In this document: positions 24,947 through 33,685 of the stretch, piece after piece
Numbering within the stretch: the first letter of the stretch is position 1
Layout: every line of letters starts with the position of its first letter
DNA from: Roseomonas alba
Lineage (GTDB): Bacteria; Pseudomonadota; Alphaproteobacteria; Acetobacterales; Acetobacteraceae
Length of the DNA: 64,000 bases
NCBI RefSeq assembly: GCF_019430885.1
Contig: NZ_JAHYBZ010000015.1
Span: 1 to 64,000 of the forward strand
Reading direction: 5' to 3'
Program-made: the position numbers and the translations under genes
The notes under the pieces: model-generated
The model's input: only the letters and a program-made list of their open reading frames with translations
Database searches by the model: none
Told to the model about the DNA's origin: nothing

Positions 24947-25768
24947 ATGCGTGACGGAACCACATTGATTGAACGCATGGCGGCCCTTGCCGGCCGCGGA
25001 GAACCGCACGCCCTCGCCATCGTGGTCGAGGCGGTGGGCTCCACCTCCGCCCATGCTGGCGACAAGGCGCTGATCGACGCGGCGGGCGCCGTCATCGCCG
25101 GCTGGGTCGGCGGCGGATGTGCCGAAGGCACCGTTCGACACGCCGCGCTGGACTGCCTGGCCGATGGTAAGCCACGGCTGATCGGACTTGACCTGGATGA
25201 CGAGGTGCTCGGCGTCGGCATGCCCTGCGGGGGCGCGATGCGGGTCTTCGTCGAGCCCTTCCTGCCGCCACCATGTTTGTGGATCGTCGGGCATGGGCGG
25301 GTGGTGGAAAGTCTCAGCCGCCTCGGGGTGGAACTGGGCCTCCATGTCATCGTCAGCGACACGCCGGCGCCCGAAGTGGCGCGCTATCCGGGCACGGTGG
25401 AACTGATCGGCGACGACGACGACTTCGCGCGCCTGCGGCCGAACCATGGGGATGCCGTGGTGATCGCGACCCAGCACAAGGGGGACCACCTCTCCGCGGT
25501 GCGCGCCCTGCGATCGCCGGCCGGCTATGTCGCCATCATCGCCAGCCGCAAGCGCGCCGGGCTGATGCGCGACTTCCTGCGCGACGAAGGCTTCAGCGCC
25601 GACGAACTGGCGCGCCTGCGTGCCCCGGCCGGGCTCGACATCGGGGCTCGCACGCCGGAGGAGATCGCCTTGTCGATCGCCGGCGAGATCGTCATGCGCC
25701 GGCGCGGCGGCCACGGCGGACCGCGCCGCGACGCCACCATGGCGCCAGCCATGGCAGAGGCACCTTAA
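24947..25768 (+). CDS. XdhC/CoxF family molybdoenzyme maturation protein
   Basis: 273 aa from the ATG at 24947; the frame is open back to 24869 but has no convincing start there. The XdhC_CoxI domain is at about 10-80, with GWVGGGCAEGTV. The XdhC C-terminal Rossmann domain starts near 105 (CLWIVGHGRVVESLSRLG, then VSDTPAPE). Family members insert or protect the molybdenum cofactor of xanthine/CO dehydrogenase-type enzymes. No such hydroxylase is encoded in the window. Confidence 0.88.
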   Translation: MRDGTTLIERMAALAGRGEPHALAIVVEAVGSTSAHAGDKALIDAAGAVIAGWVGGGCAEGTVRHAALDCLADGKPRLIGLDLDDEVLGVGMPCGGAMRVFVEPFLPPPCLWIVGHGRVVESLSRLGVELGLHVIVSDTPAPEVARYPGTVELIGDDDDFARLRPNHGDAVVIATQHKGDHLSAVRALRSPAGYVAIIASRKRAGLMRDFLRDEGFSADELARLRAPAGLDIGARTPEEIALSIAGEIVMRRRGGHGGPRRDATMAPAMAEAP

Positions 25769-25779
25769 GGGACGGCAGG

Positions 25780-26496
25780 ATGACACAGCGCCCCGGCATC
25801 GCTTCACCCGAGGAAGACCCGAATGTGGAGATCCTGTGCGCCTCGCCGCCCTGCTTCATGCATGAGCTGGATCCGGCGTGGCTGGGGCTTCTCTCCTGGG
25901 AACAGATTCGGGCCTGGCGCAGGGCCGAGCGCGCTGCACTGATCGCACGCCGGCTCGCGGTGCCCGTGGCGGCGCGGCTGGAACGCGACGATGCGATCAC
26001 CGTTCATGTGCGCGCGGCGGTGCCGGACCTCGCGCGGCGCCATGTCGGCTTCTACTGGCCGTTCAAGGGCGAGTACGACCCGCGTCCCCTCGCGCGTGCC
26101 CTTCACCGGGAAGGGGCCCGGCTGGCGCTGCCGGTGGTCGCCACGAAAGGGCGGCCGCTGATCTTCCGCGCATGGCGGCCCGGCACCCGCATGATGCCGG
26201 GGGTGTGGAATATTCCCATCCCCGCCGAGGGCGAGGAGGTCACACCCGACACGTTGCTGGTCCCGCTGGTCGGGTTCGATGCGCGAGGCTACCGGCTCGG
26301 CTATGGCGGTGGGTATTACGACCGCACGCTCGCCACCATGGCGCCACGGCCGCTTGCCATCGGCATCGGCTTCGAGATTGGGCGCCTCGCGACCATCCAT
26401 CCGCAGCCACACGACGTGCGGATGGATCTGACGGTGACCGAGGCAAGGGCGACAGGCATCGGCGCGAGCAGCGGACCGGCGGAGCCGACACCATGA
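25780..26496 (+). CDS. 5-formyltetrahydrofolate cyclo-ligase family protein with an N-terminal extension
   Basis: 238 aa. The core from about residue 40 has the family motif YRLGYGGGYYDRTLA (near 180) and GRPLIFRAWRPG. It is the 5-FTHF cyclo-ligase fold, which makes 5,10-methenyl-THF from 5-formyl-THF. The N-terminal 35 residues contain ILCASPPCFMHELDPAWLGL, which resembles a short DUF6306-type module not present in the classical enzyme. The stop overlaps the PAS gene start (ATGA). Neighbouring XdhC suggests a role near pterin/folate metabolism, but this is inference. Confidence 0.82.
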   Translation: MTQRPGIASPEEDPNVEILCASPPCFMHELDPAWLGLLSWEQIRAWRRAERAALIARRLAVPVAARLERDDAITVHVRAAVPDLARRHVGFYWPFKGEYDPRPLARALHREGARLALPVVATKGRPLIFRAWRPGTRMMPGVWNIPIPAEGEEVTPDTLLVPLVGFDARGYRLGYGGGYYDRTLATMAPRPLAIGIGFEIGRLATIHPQPHDVRMDLTVTEARATGIGASSGPAEPTP

Positions 26497-26954
26497 CAGT
26501 CGCCCCGATGACCGAGGCGCGGCGAGCGGCACTCGCCGACACGATCCTGGCCTCTGCCGGGGATGCCATCCTCTATTGCGACCGCGACGGGCTGATCCGC
26601 TTCTGGAATCCGGGCGCCGAGCGGATCTTCGGATTCTCCGCCGAGGAGGCGCTCGGGCGGTCCCTCGACATGATCATCCCGGAAGCGCAGCGCGCGCGGC
26701 ATTGGCACGGCTTCCAGCGCGTCATGGCCAGCGGGCACACCCATTACGCGGAAGGCGACCTGCTCGCCGTGCCGGCGCTGCGCCAGGACGGCCGACGCAT
26801 CTCGGTCGAGTTCACCATCATGCCGATGCGGGGACCCGATGGGCGGATGGACGGCATGGCGGCCGTGATGCGCGACGTGACCGAGCGCTTCGAGGCGCTG
26901 CGCGACGCCCGCCGGCACCTGAAGGAAGCGCAGAAAGCCGACGAGCAACCCTGA
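26493..26954 (+). CDS. single-domain PAS sensor protein
   Basis: 153 aa. One PAS/PAC domain: ILASAGDAILYCDRDGLIRF, WNPGAERIFGFSAEEALGRS, and the PAC end MRGPDGRMDGMAAVMRDVTE. A short basic helix closes the protein. There is no histidine kinase, diguanylate or DNA-binding output, so it must signal by protein contact. A His-rich segment (RARHWHGF) might contact a haem, but this is not established. It overlaps the cyclo-ligase gene by 4 bp. Confidence 0.85.
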   Translation: MTVAPMTEARRAALADTILASAGDAILYCDRDGLIRFWNPGAERIFGFSAEEALGRSLDMIIPEAQRARHWHGFQRVMASGHTHYAEGDLLAVPALRQDGRRISVEFTIMPMRGPDGRMDGMAAVMRDVTERFEALRDARRHLKEAQKADEQP

Positions 26955-26958
26955 CGCG

Positions 26959-26978
26959 CTCCGGCCATGGCGCCGGAG
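26959..26978. terminator. hairpin between PAS and nnrS genes
   Basis: CTCCGGC at 26959-26965 pairs with GCCGGAG at 26972-26978 around a 6-nt loop, four bases after the PAS stop. It is in the position of a terminator between convergent genes. Confidence 0.5.
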
Positions 26979-27078
26979 GGCGGCATTCACGGAGCGCTGC
27001 TCTGTCCATCCCGACGTCCGGGATTCACGCCGCGATGTGGTGAGCGGCCTGGCCGGATGCCGTCTCCGGTCGCGGCCC

Positions 27079-28314
27079 TCACCCTCGCTTGCCGTCCGGT
27101 CGGGCGAGCAGCAGCACCGGCGCATAGACCACAAGGTACAGCACGAAGGCGGCAACCCAGAGCGCCCCGGCGACCATCAGCGACGCCAAGGCCCCGCCGG
27201 TGAGCGGCGGGCCGAAGCCGCGCATCAAGGCGGCGAGCGCGATCAGCACATAGGCCGCGGCGGTGGCCGGGGCGGCGACCAGGTCGCGTCCCGTGTGGCC
27301 CAGCGCCGCCCTGGTCATCACCGCCACGATCATCAGCGCGAGCGCGCCGGCGCCCTGCAGGTGCAGCCAGTTCATCGCCCACTGAGCGCCCGACAGCAGG
27401 AACACCGCCTTCGTGGCCAGCGACAGGGGCACGAAGGCATAGGCCAGATGCAGCACCCAGACGATCGGCTGGCGGAGCGTCCGCAATCCGTGCCAGCGCG
27501 AGAGCCGTAGCCCGACCAGGACAGCCGCCAGAGCCGCGACGGCGCCGGCCACCAGGCTGTCCGGCAGGACAAGGTCGGTCAGCAGCACGCCCAGCAGCGA
27601 CAGCACGGCGCCGCGATCCACGCCCGGCAGCGGCTTCGGCTCGGCTGGCCTGCCGGTCTTGCGCAGGGCATTCAGCGTGAAGGATGGGATGATGCGCCCA
27701 CCGATCAGCCCGACCAGGGCCAGCGCGGCATTGGCCGCCAGGAGTTGCCCCAGCCGCCAGGTATCCGCGGCCCACCAGCCCGCGGCCCCACCCAGCATCA
27801 GGAGGTCGCCGCTCCAGAACAGAAGCACGATGAGAGGCGGGCCGAACAATCTCGGCTGGCCGGCCTTCACGAGGGATGGCAGCAGCAGGAGCAGGAGCAT
27901 CGGCAAGCCCGCCAGCGCGATCGCGGCCGCCACGCTTATCGAAAGCGGCGAGCCCGGCAGCAAGGCGAGACGCCCGGCAAGCACGACCATCAACAGGAGT
28001 GCCAACGGAGCGCCGGCATGGCCGCGCCGCCCGGTCCAGTTCGGCACGGCCGTCAGCAGGAAGCCGACCATCGCGGCACCAACGAAGCCGGTCAGCATCT
28101 CATGGCCATGCCATCGGACGAGCGGAAGTGGCCCGTCGGGGACCGGCACCCCGGCCAGGGCGCATGCCCAAAGTGCCACGCCCAGCAAGGCCCAGAGCCC
28201 CGCCAGCAGGAAGAAGGGACGAAAGCCCTGAGCCAAGGGCGCGAAGCGGGACGCGGGGTGCCGACCGGTGACGGAACCCGCGCCACGGCCGAGCCGGTTC
28301 GATGCTGCACTCAT
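27079..28314 (-). CDS. nnrS: NnrS family membrane protein
   Basis: 411 aa, about 12 hydrophobic segments. It has the NnrS features FRPFFLLAGLWALL and WHGHEMLTGFVGAA in the N-terminus, GGRIIPSFTLNALRKTG in the middle and HLQGAGALALMIVAVMTRA in the C-terminal third. NnrS is a haem/copper-containing inner-membrane protein that relieves NO stress and is typically under NsrR or NnrR. It lies 57 bp after a 50-aa membrane-protein gene on the same strand, opposite nsrR. Confidence 0.93.
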   Translation of the reverse strand: MSAASNRLGRGAGSVTGRHPASRFAPLAQGFRPFFLLAGLWALLGVALWACALAGVPVPDGPLPLVRWHGHEMLTGFVGAAMVGFLLTAVPNWTGRRGHAGAPLALLLMVVLAGRLALLPGSPLSISVAAAIALAGLPMLLLLLLPSLVKAGQPRLFGPPLIVLLFWSGDLLMLGGAAGWWAADTWRLGQLLAANAALALVGLIGGRIIPSFTLNALRKTGRPAEPKPLPGVDRGAVLSLLGVLLTDLVLPDSLVAGAVAALAAVLVGLRLSRWHGLRTLRQPIVWVLHLAYAFVPLSLATKAVFLLSGAQWAMNWLHLQGAGALALMIVAVMTRAALGHTGRDLVAAPATAAAYVLIALAALMRGFGPPLTGGALASLMVAGALWVAAFVLYLVVYAPVLLLARPDGKRG

Positions 28315-28371
28315 GGGCAGGCCTGCCTTCAGGACAACCGGGCGCGGATGGTGTCGCCCGGCGACGATTGA

Positions 28372-28524
28372 TCAGATGAAAGGCAGCACCACCATGACGC
28401 CCACGAAGTTCCACACCAGCATGTTCACGAGCGAGCGGAGCATGGTGCGGCTGTCGGGATCGGCGACGTGGAGGGCGTCGCTGACGAGGTCGCCTGGGAG
28501 GAGGAACAGACGGAGCGGTGTCAT
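28372..28524 (-). CDS. 50-aa membrane protein upstream of nnrS
   Basis: 50 aa: MTPLRLFLLPGDLVSDALH, then VADPDSRTMLRSLVNMLVW and a hydrophobic C-terminus NFVGVMVVLPFI. AAGGGG sits six bases before the ATG, an excellent ribosome site. It has one clear transmembrane helix near the end. It is transcribed with nnrS and divergent from nsrR, so it is probably part of the NO-response regulon. No family name is known to me. Confidence 0.65.
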   Translation of the reverse strand: MTPLRLFLLPGDLVSDALHVADPDSRTMLRSLVNMLVWNFVGVMVVLPFI

Positions 28525-28591
28525 GAGGCCCCTTAAGGTCTATGTGTAATCCATCTTATGGGCGCGCGGATCTTGAAAAGCAATATATAAT

Positions 28592-28608
28592 ATGTATCTT
28601 TAATCCAT
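28592..28608. promoter_or_regulatory. NsrR-type operator
   Basis: ATGTATCTTTAATCCAT matches 13 of 16 defined positions of the NsrR consensus dyad ATGTATTTnAAATACAT. It overlaps the nsrR start codon (28607) and lies in an AT-rich 80-bp divergent promoter region. A second, half-site-like AAGATGGATT is on the minus strand near 28545-28556. The position suits autoregulation and control of the 50-aa gene and nnrS. Confidence 0.6.
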
Positions 28609-29038
28609 GCGTCTGACCGTCCTGACTGACTACTCTCTCCGCATGCTAATCCACCTGGCGGTGAAGCCGGGCGGAAGGGCGACCATCGCCGAGGTGGCGG
28701 CCGCCTATGGCATCTCGGAGGCGCATCTGATGAAGGTCGCGCATCTGCTGGGGCAGTCGGGCCATGTGAACACCGTGCGCGGCCGCGGCGGCGGGCTCGC
28801 ACTGGGGCGGCCCGCAACCGAGATCACGGTCGGCGAGGTGGTGCGGCAGATGGAACCGGATATGGCGCTCGTACCGTGCCTGGCGGGCGGCTCCTGCGCC
28901 ATCGTGCCGGCCTGTCGCCTGAAGCGGACGATGCATGAAGCGCGCGCAGCCTTCCTTGCGGTGCTGGACGCGACAACGGTCGCTGACCTCGCGCAATCGG
29001 AAGGCCATTTGCAAGAACTGCTGGGCATCGCGGCATGA
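28607..29038 (+). CDS. nsrR: Rrf2 family regulator, NsrR type
   Basis: 143 aa. The Rrf2 winged helix is at 1-60 (LTDYSLRMLIHLAVKPGG, AAYGISEAHLMKVAH, GHVNTVRGRGGGLAL). The three cluster cysteines are in PCLAGGSCAIVPACRL, the NsrR arrangement for a [4Fe-4S] NO sensor. It likely represses nnrS and the cco/NO genes until NO damages its cluster. The operator overlapping its start supports autoregulation. The naming rests on cysteine pattern, operator and neighbour. Confidence 0.85.
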   Translation: MRLTVLTDYSLRMLIHLAVKPGGRATIAEVAAAYGISEAHLMKVAHLLGQSGHVNTVRGRGGGLALGRPATEITVGEVVRQMEPDMALVPCLAGGSCAIVPACRLKRTMHEARAAFLAVLDATTVADLAQSEGHLQELLGIAA

Positions 29039-29113
29039 ACGGGCGCACACGGTCGACATTGCGCAGGGGGCGTTGCGTGATGCTAAACGCGATCCAGGCA
29101 TGAGGATGCATCG

Positions 29114-30745
29114 ATGATTGCTTCACTCAGCATTCCTGAGCGTCAGGTCGGGCTGATGCTCACGATCGGCGTGGCGATACTGGGCCTCGTCATGCTGGGA
29201 GCCGCCAAGGAAGGGCCCATGGCGGTGCATGGGGCGATGGCGCTGTTGCTCGGTATCGTGCTTGCCTTTGCGCTCATCGGTTCGCTGTTCGAGCCGGATG
29301 CGCCAGGCGGGCGAGCGGCGCGCTACTACGACGAACCGACCCGCTTCGGGCTCATGTTGACGCTCATCTGGGGCGTGGTTGCGATGAGCGTCGGCGTGTG
29401 GGTCGCGGCCCTGCTCTATTGGCCGGAAGCGACGCCGCTCTGGCCCGCTACCAGCTTCGGCCGATTACGGCCGGTGCACACCACCGGCGTGATATTTGGC
29501 TTCGGCGGCAACGCGCTTATCGCCACCTCGCTGCATGTTCTTCAACGCACGTCGCGGGCGCGTCTGGCGGACTCCGTATCGCCGTGGTTCGTGCTGATCG
29601 GGTACAATCTATTCTGCGTCTGGGCGGTGACCGGCTATCTGATGGGCAGCACGCAGTCCAAGGAATACGCCGAAGCCGAGTGGTATGCGGACATCTGGCT
29701 CGTGGTGGTCTGGGTCACCTATCTGGTGCTCTATCTCCGCACGCTCGCGCGTCGCAACGAACCGCACATCTACGTCGCGAACTGGTACTATTTAGCCTTC
29801 ATCCTGGTGGTGGCGATGCTGCATGTCGTCAACAACATCGCGCTGCCCGTCAGCTTCGCAGGCGCGCGGAGCTTCCCTGTCTGGTCCGGCGTACAGGACG
29901 CCATGGTGCAGTGGTGGTATGGGCACAACGCTGTGGCGTTCTTCCTGACCGCAGGCTTTCTCGGGATGCTCTATTACTTCCTACCGGTGCGCGCCGAGCG
30001 GCCGATCTGGTCGTACCGGCTGTCCATCGTCAGCTTCTGGGGCATTGTCTTCTTCTACGTCTGGGTTGGTTCACACCATCTCCATTACACAGCCCTGCCC
30101 TATTGGGTGCAGACGCTGGGCATGACGTTTTCCGTCATGCTGCTCGTGCCCTCCTGGGCCTCGGCGGGCAATGCGATCGCGACCTTGAACGGCGCCTGGC
30201 ACAAGGTGCGCGATGACGCGACGCTGCGCTTCATGTTCGTCGCAGCAGTGTTCTACGGACTCTCGACTTTCGAGGGCTCGTTCCTGGCGATCCGTCCTGT
30301 CAATTCTCTTTCCCACTACACGGATTGGACGGTCGGGCATGTGCATTCCGGCACGCTGGGCTGGGTGGCGATGATCATCTTCGGCGCCATCTACACGCTG
30401 GTGCCGCAGCTGTCCGGACGGGCGACGATGGCCTGGCCGAAGGCGATCGAATGGCACTTCTGGCTCTCGATCGCAGGCACGCTCATCTATGTCGTCTCGA
30501 TGTGGAATGCCGGCATTACCCAAGGATTGATGTGGCGGACCTACGACGCCAATGGTGGTCTCGCCTACAGCTTCCTGGAATCGGTGATGGCGATGGCTCC
30601 CTATTATCTGCTGCGTACGATCGGCGGGGCGCTGTTTCTCGCCGGCACTGTCCTGTGCGCCCTTAACGTCCGCGCGACGATGATCGCGACCCCCGTGGGA
30701 GCCGGCGCAACGGACCGCCCGCTTCTCCCCCAGCCGGCGGAGTGA
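29114..30745 (+). CDS. ccoN: cbb3-type cytochrome c oxidase subunit I
   Basis: 543 aa, 12 or more membrane helices. The haem-copper ligands are present: HTTGVIFGFGGNALIATSLHV near 120-140, WWYGHNAVAF (about 274), GSHHLHYTALP (about 320) and VGHVHSGTLGW (about 410). The Tyr of the His-Tyr link is in FLGMLYYF. It reduces O2 with high affinity at the inner membrane. It begins the ccoNOQP run, 4 bp before ccoO. Confidence 0.95.
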   Translation: MIASLSIPERQVGLMLTIGVAILGLVMLGAAKEGPMAVHGAMALLLGIVLAFALIGSLFEPDAPGGRAARYYDEPTRFGLMLTLIWGVVAMSVGVWVAALLYWPEATPLWPATSFGRLRPVHTTGVIFGFGGNALIATSLHVLQRTSRARLADSVSPWFVLIGYNLFCVWAVTGYLMGSTQSKEYAEAEWYADIWLVVVWVTYLVLYLRTLARRNEPHIYVANWYYLAFILVVAMLHVVNNIALPVSFAGARSFPVWSGVQDAMVQWWYGHNAVAFFLTAGFLGMLYYFLPVRAERPIWSYRLSIVSFWGIVFFYVWVGSHHLHYTALPYWVQTLGMTFSVMLLVPSWASAGNAIATLNGAWHKVRDDATLRFMFVAAVFYGLSTFEGSFLAIRPVNSLSHYTDWTVGHVHSGTLGWVAMIIFGAIYTLVPQLSGRATMAWPKAIEWHFWLSIAGTLIYVVSMWNAGITQGLMWRTYDANGGLAYSFLESVMAMAPYYLLRTIGGALFLAGTVLCALNVRATMIATPVGAGATDRPLLPQPAE

Positions 30746-30749
30746 TGCG

Positions 30750-31466
30750 ATGCTGAGGCTGCATTACAATCTCGAACGCGTCTCGATGGGCCTGGTCGCG
30801 GCCATCATCGTCGCTGCCTCAATCGGCGGGCTGGTGGAGATCGCGCCACTGTTCACCATCGACGAGACGGTCGAGGTGCCGGCCGACCTGCGCCCGCACA
30901 CGCCGCTCGAACTTGCCGGGCGCGAGATCTACATCCGCGAGGGCTGCTACGCCTGCCACAGCCAGATGATCCGATCCCTGGCCGATGAAATCGACCGCTA
31001 CGGCCACTATTCTCTCGCCTCGGAATCGGCCTACGACCATCCGATGCTCTGGGGGTCGAAGCGCACCGGCCCGGATCTGGCGCGGGTGGGCGAGAAGTAC
31101 TCGGACGTCTGGCATGCCGCGCATCTTGTGAATCCGCGAGCCGTCGTACCGGCCTCCATCATGCCAGCCTATCCGTGGCTGGCGGCCACGCCGCTCAATA
31201 TCTCGACCCTTTCGGCGCAGTTGGCGACGCTCGCGCGGCTTGGCGTCCCTTATTCGCCGGAGAGGATCGCCAACGCCGCCGCGGACGCGTTGGCGCAGGC
31301 GCGCCCCGACAGCGCGGACGGAGCGGGCTTCGTGGCGCGCTATGGCGATCGCGTGGCCGTCCGCCCATTCGGCGGCGACCTGGCGCGACTGACGGAAATG
31401 GATGCTGTCATCGCCTACCTGCAATCTCTCGGCCGGCTCACCACGGCGCCCTACGTTCCACAGTAG
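30750..31466 (+). CDS. ccoO: cbb3-type cytochrome c oxidase monohaem subunit II
   Basis: 238 aa. One N-terminal anchor helix (MGLVAAIIVAASIGGLV) is followed by a single haem motif CYACHSQMIR (about 68) and the distal Met in IMPAYPWL. It carries electrons to CcoN. The order ccoN-ccoO-ccoQ-ccoP and the 4-bp and 15-bp gaps show one operon. Confidence 0.95.
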   Translation: MLRLHYNLERVSMGLVAAIIVAASIGGLVEIAPLFTIDETVEVPADLRPHTPLELAGREIYIREGCYACHSQMIRSLADEIDRYGHYSLASESAYDHPMLWGSKRTGPDLARVGEKYSDVWHAAHLVNPRAVVPASIMPAYPWLAATPLNISTLSAQLATLARLGVPYSPERIANAAADALAQARPDSADGAGFVARYGDRVAVRPFGGDLARLTEMDAVIAYLQSLGRLTTAPYVPQ

Positions 31467-31481
31467 CCAGGGGAGACCGCA

Positions 31482-31652
31482 ATGGCGCACGACACGTTGG
31501 TGTTCATCGCCAAGACCTTTGGCCTGATCTGGATGATGGGGTTCTTCGCCGTCGTCGTGGTGCTGGCCTATCGGCCAAGCCGCAAGGCGGCGCATGAGCG
31601 GATCGGGCGTTCGATCCTCATCGACAGCGGCAGACCGGAACACGTCCCGTGA
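31482..31652 (+). CDS. ccoQ: cbb3-type cytochrome c oxidase subunit CcoQ
   Basis: 56 aa. One transmembrane helix (LIWMMGFFAVVVVLAYRPS) and a short polar C-terminus are typical of CcoQ, which stabilises the complex. The ATG at 31482 has GGGGAGA upstream, and the TGA overlaps the ccoP GTG (GTGA). The conserved C-terminal Arg/Lys tail of the family is present as RPSRKAAHERIGR. Confidence 0.85.
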   Translation: MAHDTLVFIAKTFGLIWMMGFFAVVVVLAYRPSRKAAHERIGRSILIDSGRPEHVP

Positions 31653-32542
31653 CCGCCGACCAGCATCACGGCGCCGAGGTCGATCCCGCCACAGGCTACG
31701 AGACGACCGGCCATGACTGGAATGGCATCCGGGAACTCAACACGCCCTTTCCGCGGATCGTCATCTGGGCGCTGGCGCTGACCTTCCTGTATTCGGTGAT
31801 CGCCTGGATCCTTCTGCCGGCCTGGCCGATCGGGCGCGATTTCACGCGCGGTGTCCTCGGTCTCGACCAGCGACAGGTCGCAATGCAGGGCTATGTGGCG
31901 TTGGAGCGGGGCCGCGATGATTGGATGGCGCCGTTTGCGGCAGGCAATCTCGATGCGCTCGCTGCCGACCCGGCATTGATGGCGCGCGCGATGCCCGCGG
32001 CGCAGCGGCTCTTTGCCGACAATTGCGCCGCCTGCCACGGAACCCACGGCACGGGAGGCCCCGGCTTTCCTGACCTGACCGATGTCAACTGGCTGTGGGG
32101 TGGCTCGCCGGACACGATCGCCGAGACGCTGCGCGTCGGCATCAACAGCTCGCATCCCGACACCCGTGTCTCCCAGATGCCTGCCTTTGGCCGCGACGGC
32201 ATCCTGTCACGCGAGGCGGTGCAGGCCGTTGCCGACTACGTGCTCGCGCTGCCGGGCAGCGCGGCCGACCCACAAAGCGCCGGCGCGCAGGTATTCGCGG
32301 AGAACTGCGTCGCCTGCCATGGGGAGAACGGAAGCGGCGGCCTCGGGACCGGTGCGCCATCGCTCGTCGGCGCCCGCTGGATCTACGGTGGCGACAGGGC
32401 TAAAATCCTCGCCACGATCCATGGCGGCCGGCAGGGGGTGATGCCGTCCTGGGCAGGCCGGCTGAGCGCGGCCGAGATCAACCTCCTCGCGGTCTACGTC
32501 GCCCGTCTCGGTGCAAACAACCAGCACGCGGAGGCACCATGA
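31649..32542 (+). CDS. ccoP: cbb3-type cytochrome c oxidase dihaem subunit III
   Basis: 297 aa. The N-terminal helix (IVIWALALTFLYSVIAWILL) precedes two cytochrome c domains with CAACH (about 127) and CVACH (about 218). Met ligands are in VSQMPAFG and GVMPSWAG. It starts at a GTG within GTGA. It accepts electrons from cytochrome c or bc1. It overlaps the next small gene by 4 bp (ATGA). Confidence 0.95.
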   Translation: MTADQHHGAEVDPATGYETTGHDWNGIRELNTPFPRIVIWALALTFLYSVIAWILLPAWPIGRDFTRGVLGLDQRQVAMQGYVALERGRDDWMAPFAAGNLDALAADPALMARAMPAAQRLFADNCAACHGTHGTGGPGFPDLTDVNWLWGGSPDTIAETLRVGINSSHPDTRVSQMPAFGRDGILSREAVQAVADYVLALPGSAADPQSAGAQVFAENCVACHGENGSGGLGTGAPSLVGARWIYGGDRAKILATIHGGRQGVMPSWAGRLSAAEINLLAVYVARLGANNQHAEAP

Positions 32543-32703
32543 TCCGTCCGCGTGCGCAGAAGCATCTCGCCATCCTGACCGCCGCGATCGTCATAGGCCT
32601 GATCCTGGCGGCAAATGCCCATCTCGTCACGGTGGCCGTCACGTCAATGCCCGACTGCGTGCAGCCGTCGCCCGGCAAGGCGCCGGCGCGCTCCGTCTGC
32701 TGA
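32539..32703 (+). CDS. 54-aa single-helix protein after ccoP
   Basis: 54 aa. One transmembrane segment (ILTAAIVIGLILAANAHLV) is followed by an outward tail with two Cys (MPDCVQPSP, and a C-terminal SVC). It overlaps ccoP as ATGA. A Cys-bearing single-span protein directly after ccoP might help assembly of copper or haem centres or resemble a small accessory subunit such as CcoM or CcoH. This is inference. Confidence 0.7.
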   Translation: MIRPRAQKHLAILTAAIVIGLILAANAHLVTVAVTSMPDCVQPSPGKAPARSVC

Positions 32704-32714
32704 AAGGAGGCCCG

Positions 32715-33518
32715 ATGCTGCGGCCGTTGCCGACCCTCAATCCGCCCCGGCGCCCGCCCTTGGCATTCGCGCGGCACCTTCCGGCAAGCGCGGCGTTCGG
32801 CTGGCTGGCGGCAGGCTGGGCGGACTACCGAGCGGCGCCAGGACCGAGCCTAGCCTACGGGCTGTTCCTGCTGACGCTGTCGCTGGCCCTGCTCGCGGTG
32901 CTCCATGCGGTCGGGCTGCTCTATCTCGCGCTTCCGGCGATTGCCGGCTTCCTGATCGTGGGGCCGTTTCTGGCGCTCGGGCTCTATGCAAAGAGCAGCG
33001 CCCGCATGAAAGGTGACGCACTCAGCCTGCGCGGGATGGTCTTGGTACGTCCGGCATCCGGCGCGCAGATCGCCTATGCGGGGCTGATGCTCGGCCTGCT
33101 GGTGCTGTTCTGGCTTCGCGCGGCCGACCTACTTTACGCGTTGTTCTTTGGGCTCGCGCCGTTTCCAGGGGCGGTGGAGGCATTTGGAAACGTCCTGGCT
33201 ACACCACAGGGCTGGGCCTTGATCGGCGTCGGAAGCGCGGTTGGCGGGCTTTTCGCCGCCTTCGCTTTCGCCATTAGCCTGTTCTCGATTCCGATGATGT
33301 TGGCCGAGCGCCGGGATGCGCTGACCGCCATGGGCATGAGCTTCGCGATGACGGTCCAGAACCTGAGGCCGGCCCTCGCATGGGGTGCGATCGTCGCCGC
33401 TGGCTTGGCGTTGTCGGCTGCGACGGGACTGCTCGCGCTCATCATCGTGTTTCCGGTGCTTGGGTACGGCACGTGGCACGCCTGGTGTGCGATTGGCGCC
33501 GGGAATGCCCGGTCGTGA
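32715..33518 (+). CDS. DUF2189 family membrane protein
   Basis: 267 aa, six predicted transmembrane helices. The ATG at 32715 has a perfect AAAGGAGG. DUF2189 features include GWADYRAAPGPSLAYGLFLL and GPFLALGLYAKSSARMKGD. The family sits near cbb3 oxidase genes in many proteobacteria and may help assembly or respond to oxygen. Its role here is not established. It is 11 bp after the 54-aa gene. Confidence 0.85.
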   Translation: MLRPLPTLNPPRRPPLAFARHLPASAAFGWLAAGWADYRAAPGPSLAYGLFLLTLSLALLAVLHAVGLLYLALPAIAGFLIVGPFLALGLYAKSSARMKGDALSLRGMVLVRPASGAQIAYAGLMLGLLVLFWLRAADLLYALFFGLAPFPGAVEAFGNVLATPQGWALIGVGSAVGGLFAAFAFAISLFSIPMMLAERRDALTAMGMSFAMTVQNLRPALAWGAIVAAGLALSAATGLLALIIVFPVLGYGTWHAWCAIGAGNARS

Positions 33519-33606
33519 CCTCGTTCGGCCTGATGCCGATGTCGATCGGCTTCGGTCTTGTGGGCCATGGCGCTTCTTTTGAGCGCTGGAGCACGGCCCG
33601 GTCGAC

Positions 33607-33626
33607 GATGCGGAAATCACCGCATC
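33607..33626 (+). terminator. hairpin after the cco operon
   Basis: GATGCGG at 33607-33613 pairs with CCGCATC at 33620-33626 around a 6-nt loop. It lies about 90 bases after DUF2189 and 60 bases before the next start, so it may end the cco transcript or affect read-through. The sequence between 33519 and 33685 shows no gene. Confidence 0.45.
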
Positions 33627-33685
33627 GCGGATCCTGTTCACCGAGACGCATTCAGACCGCCCGCCTCACCCCAAAGGACACCACC

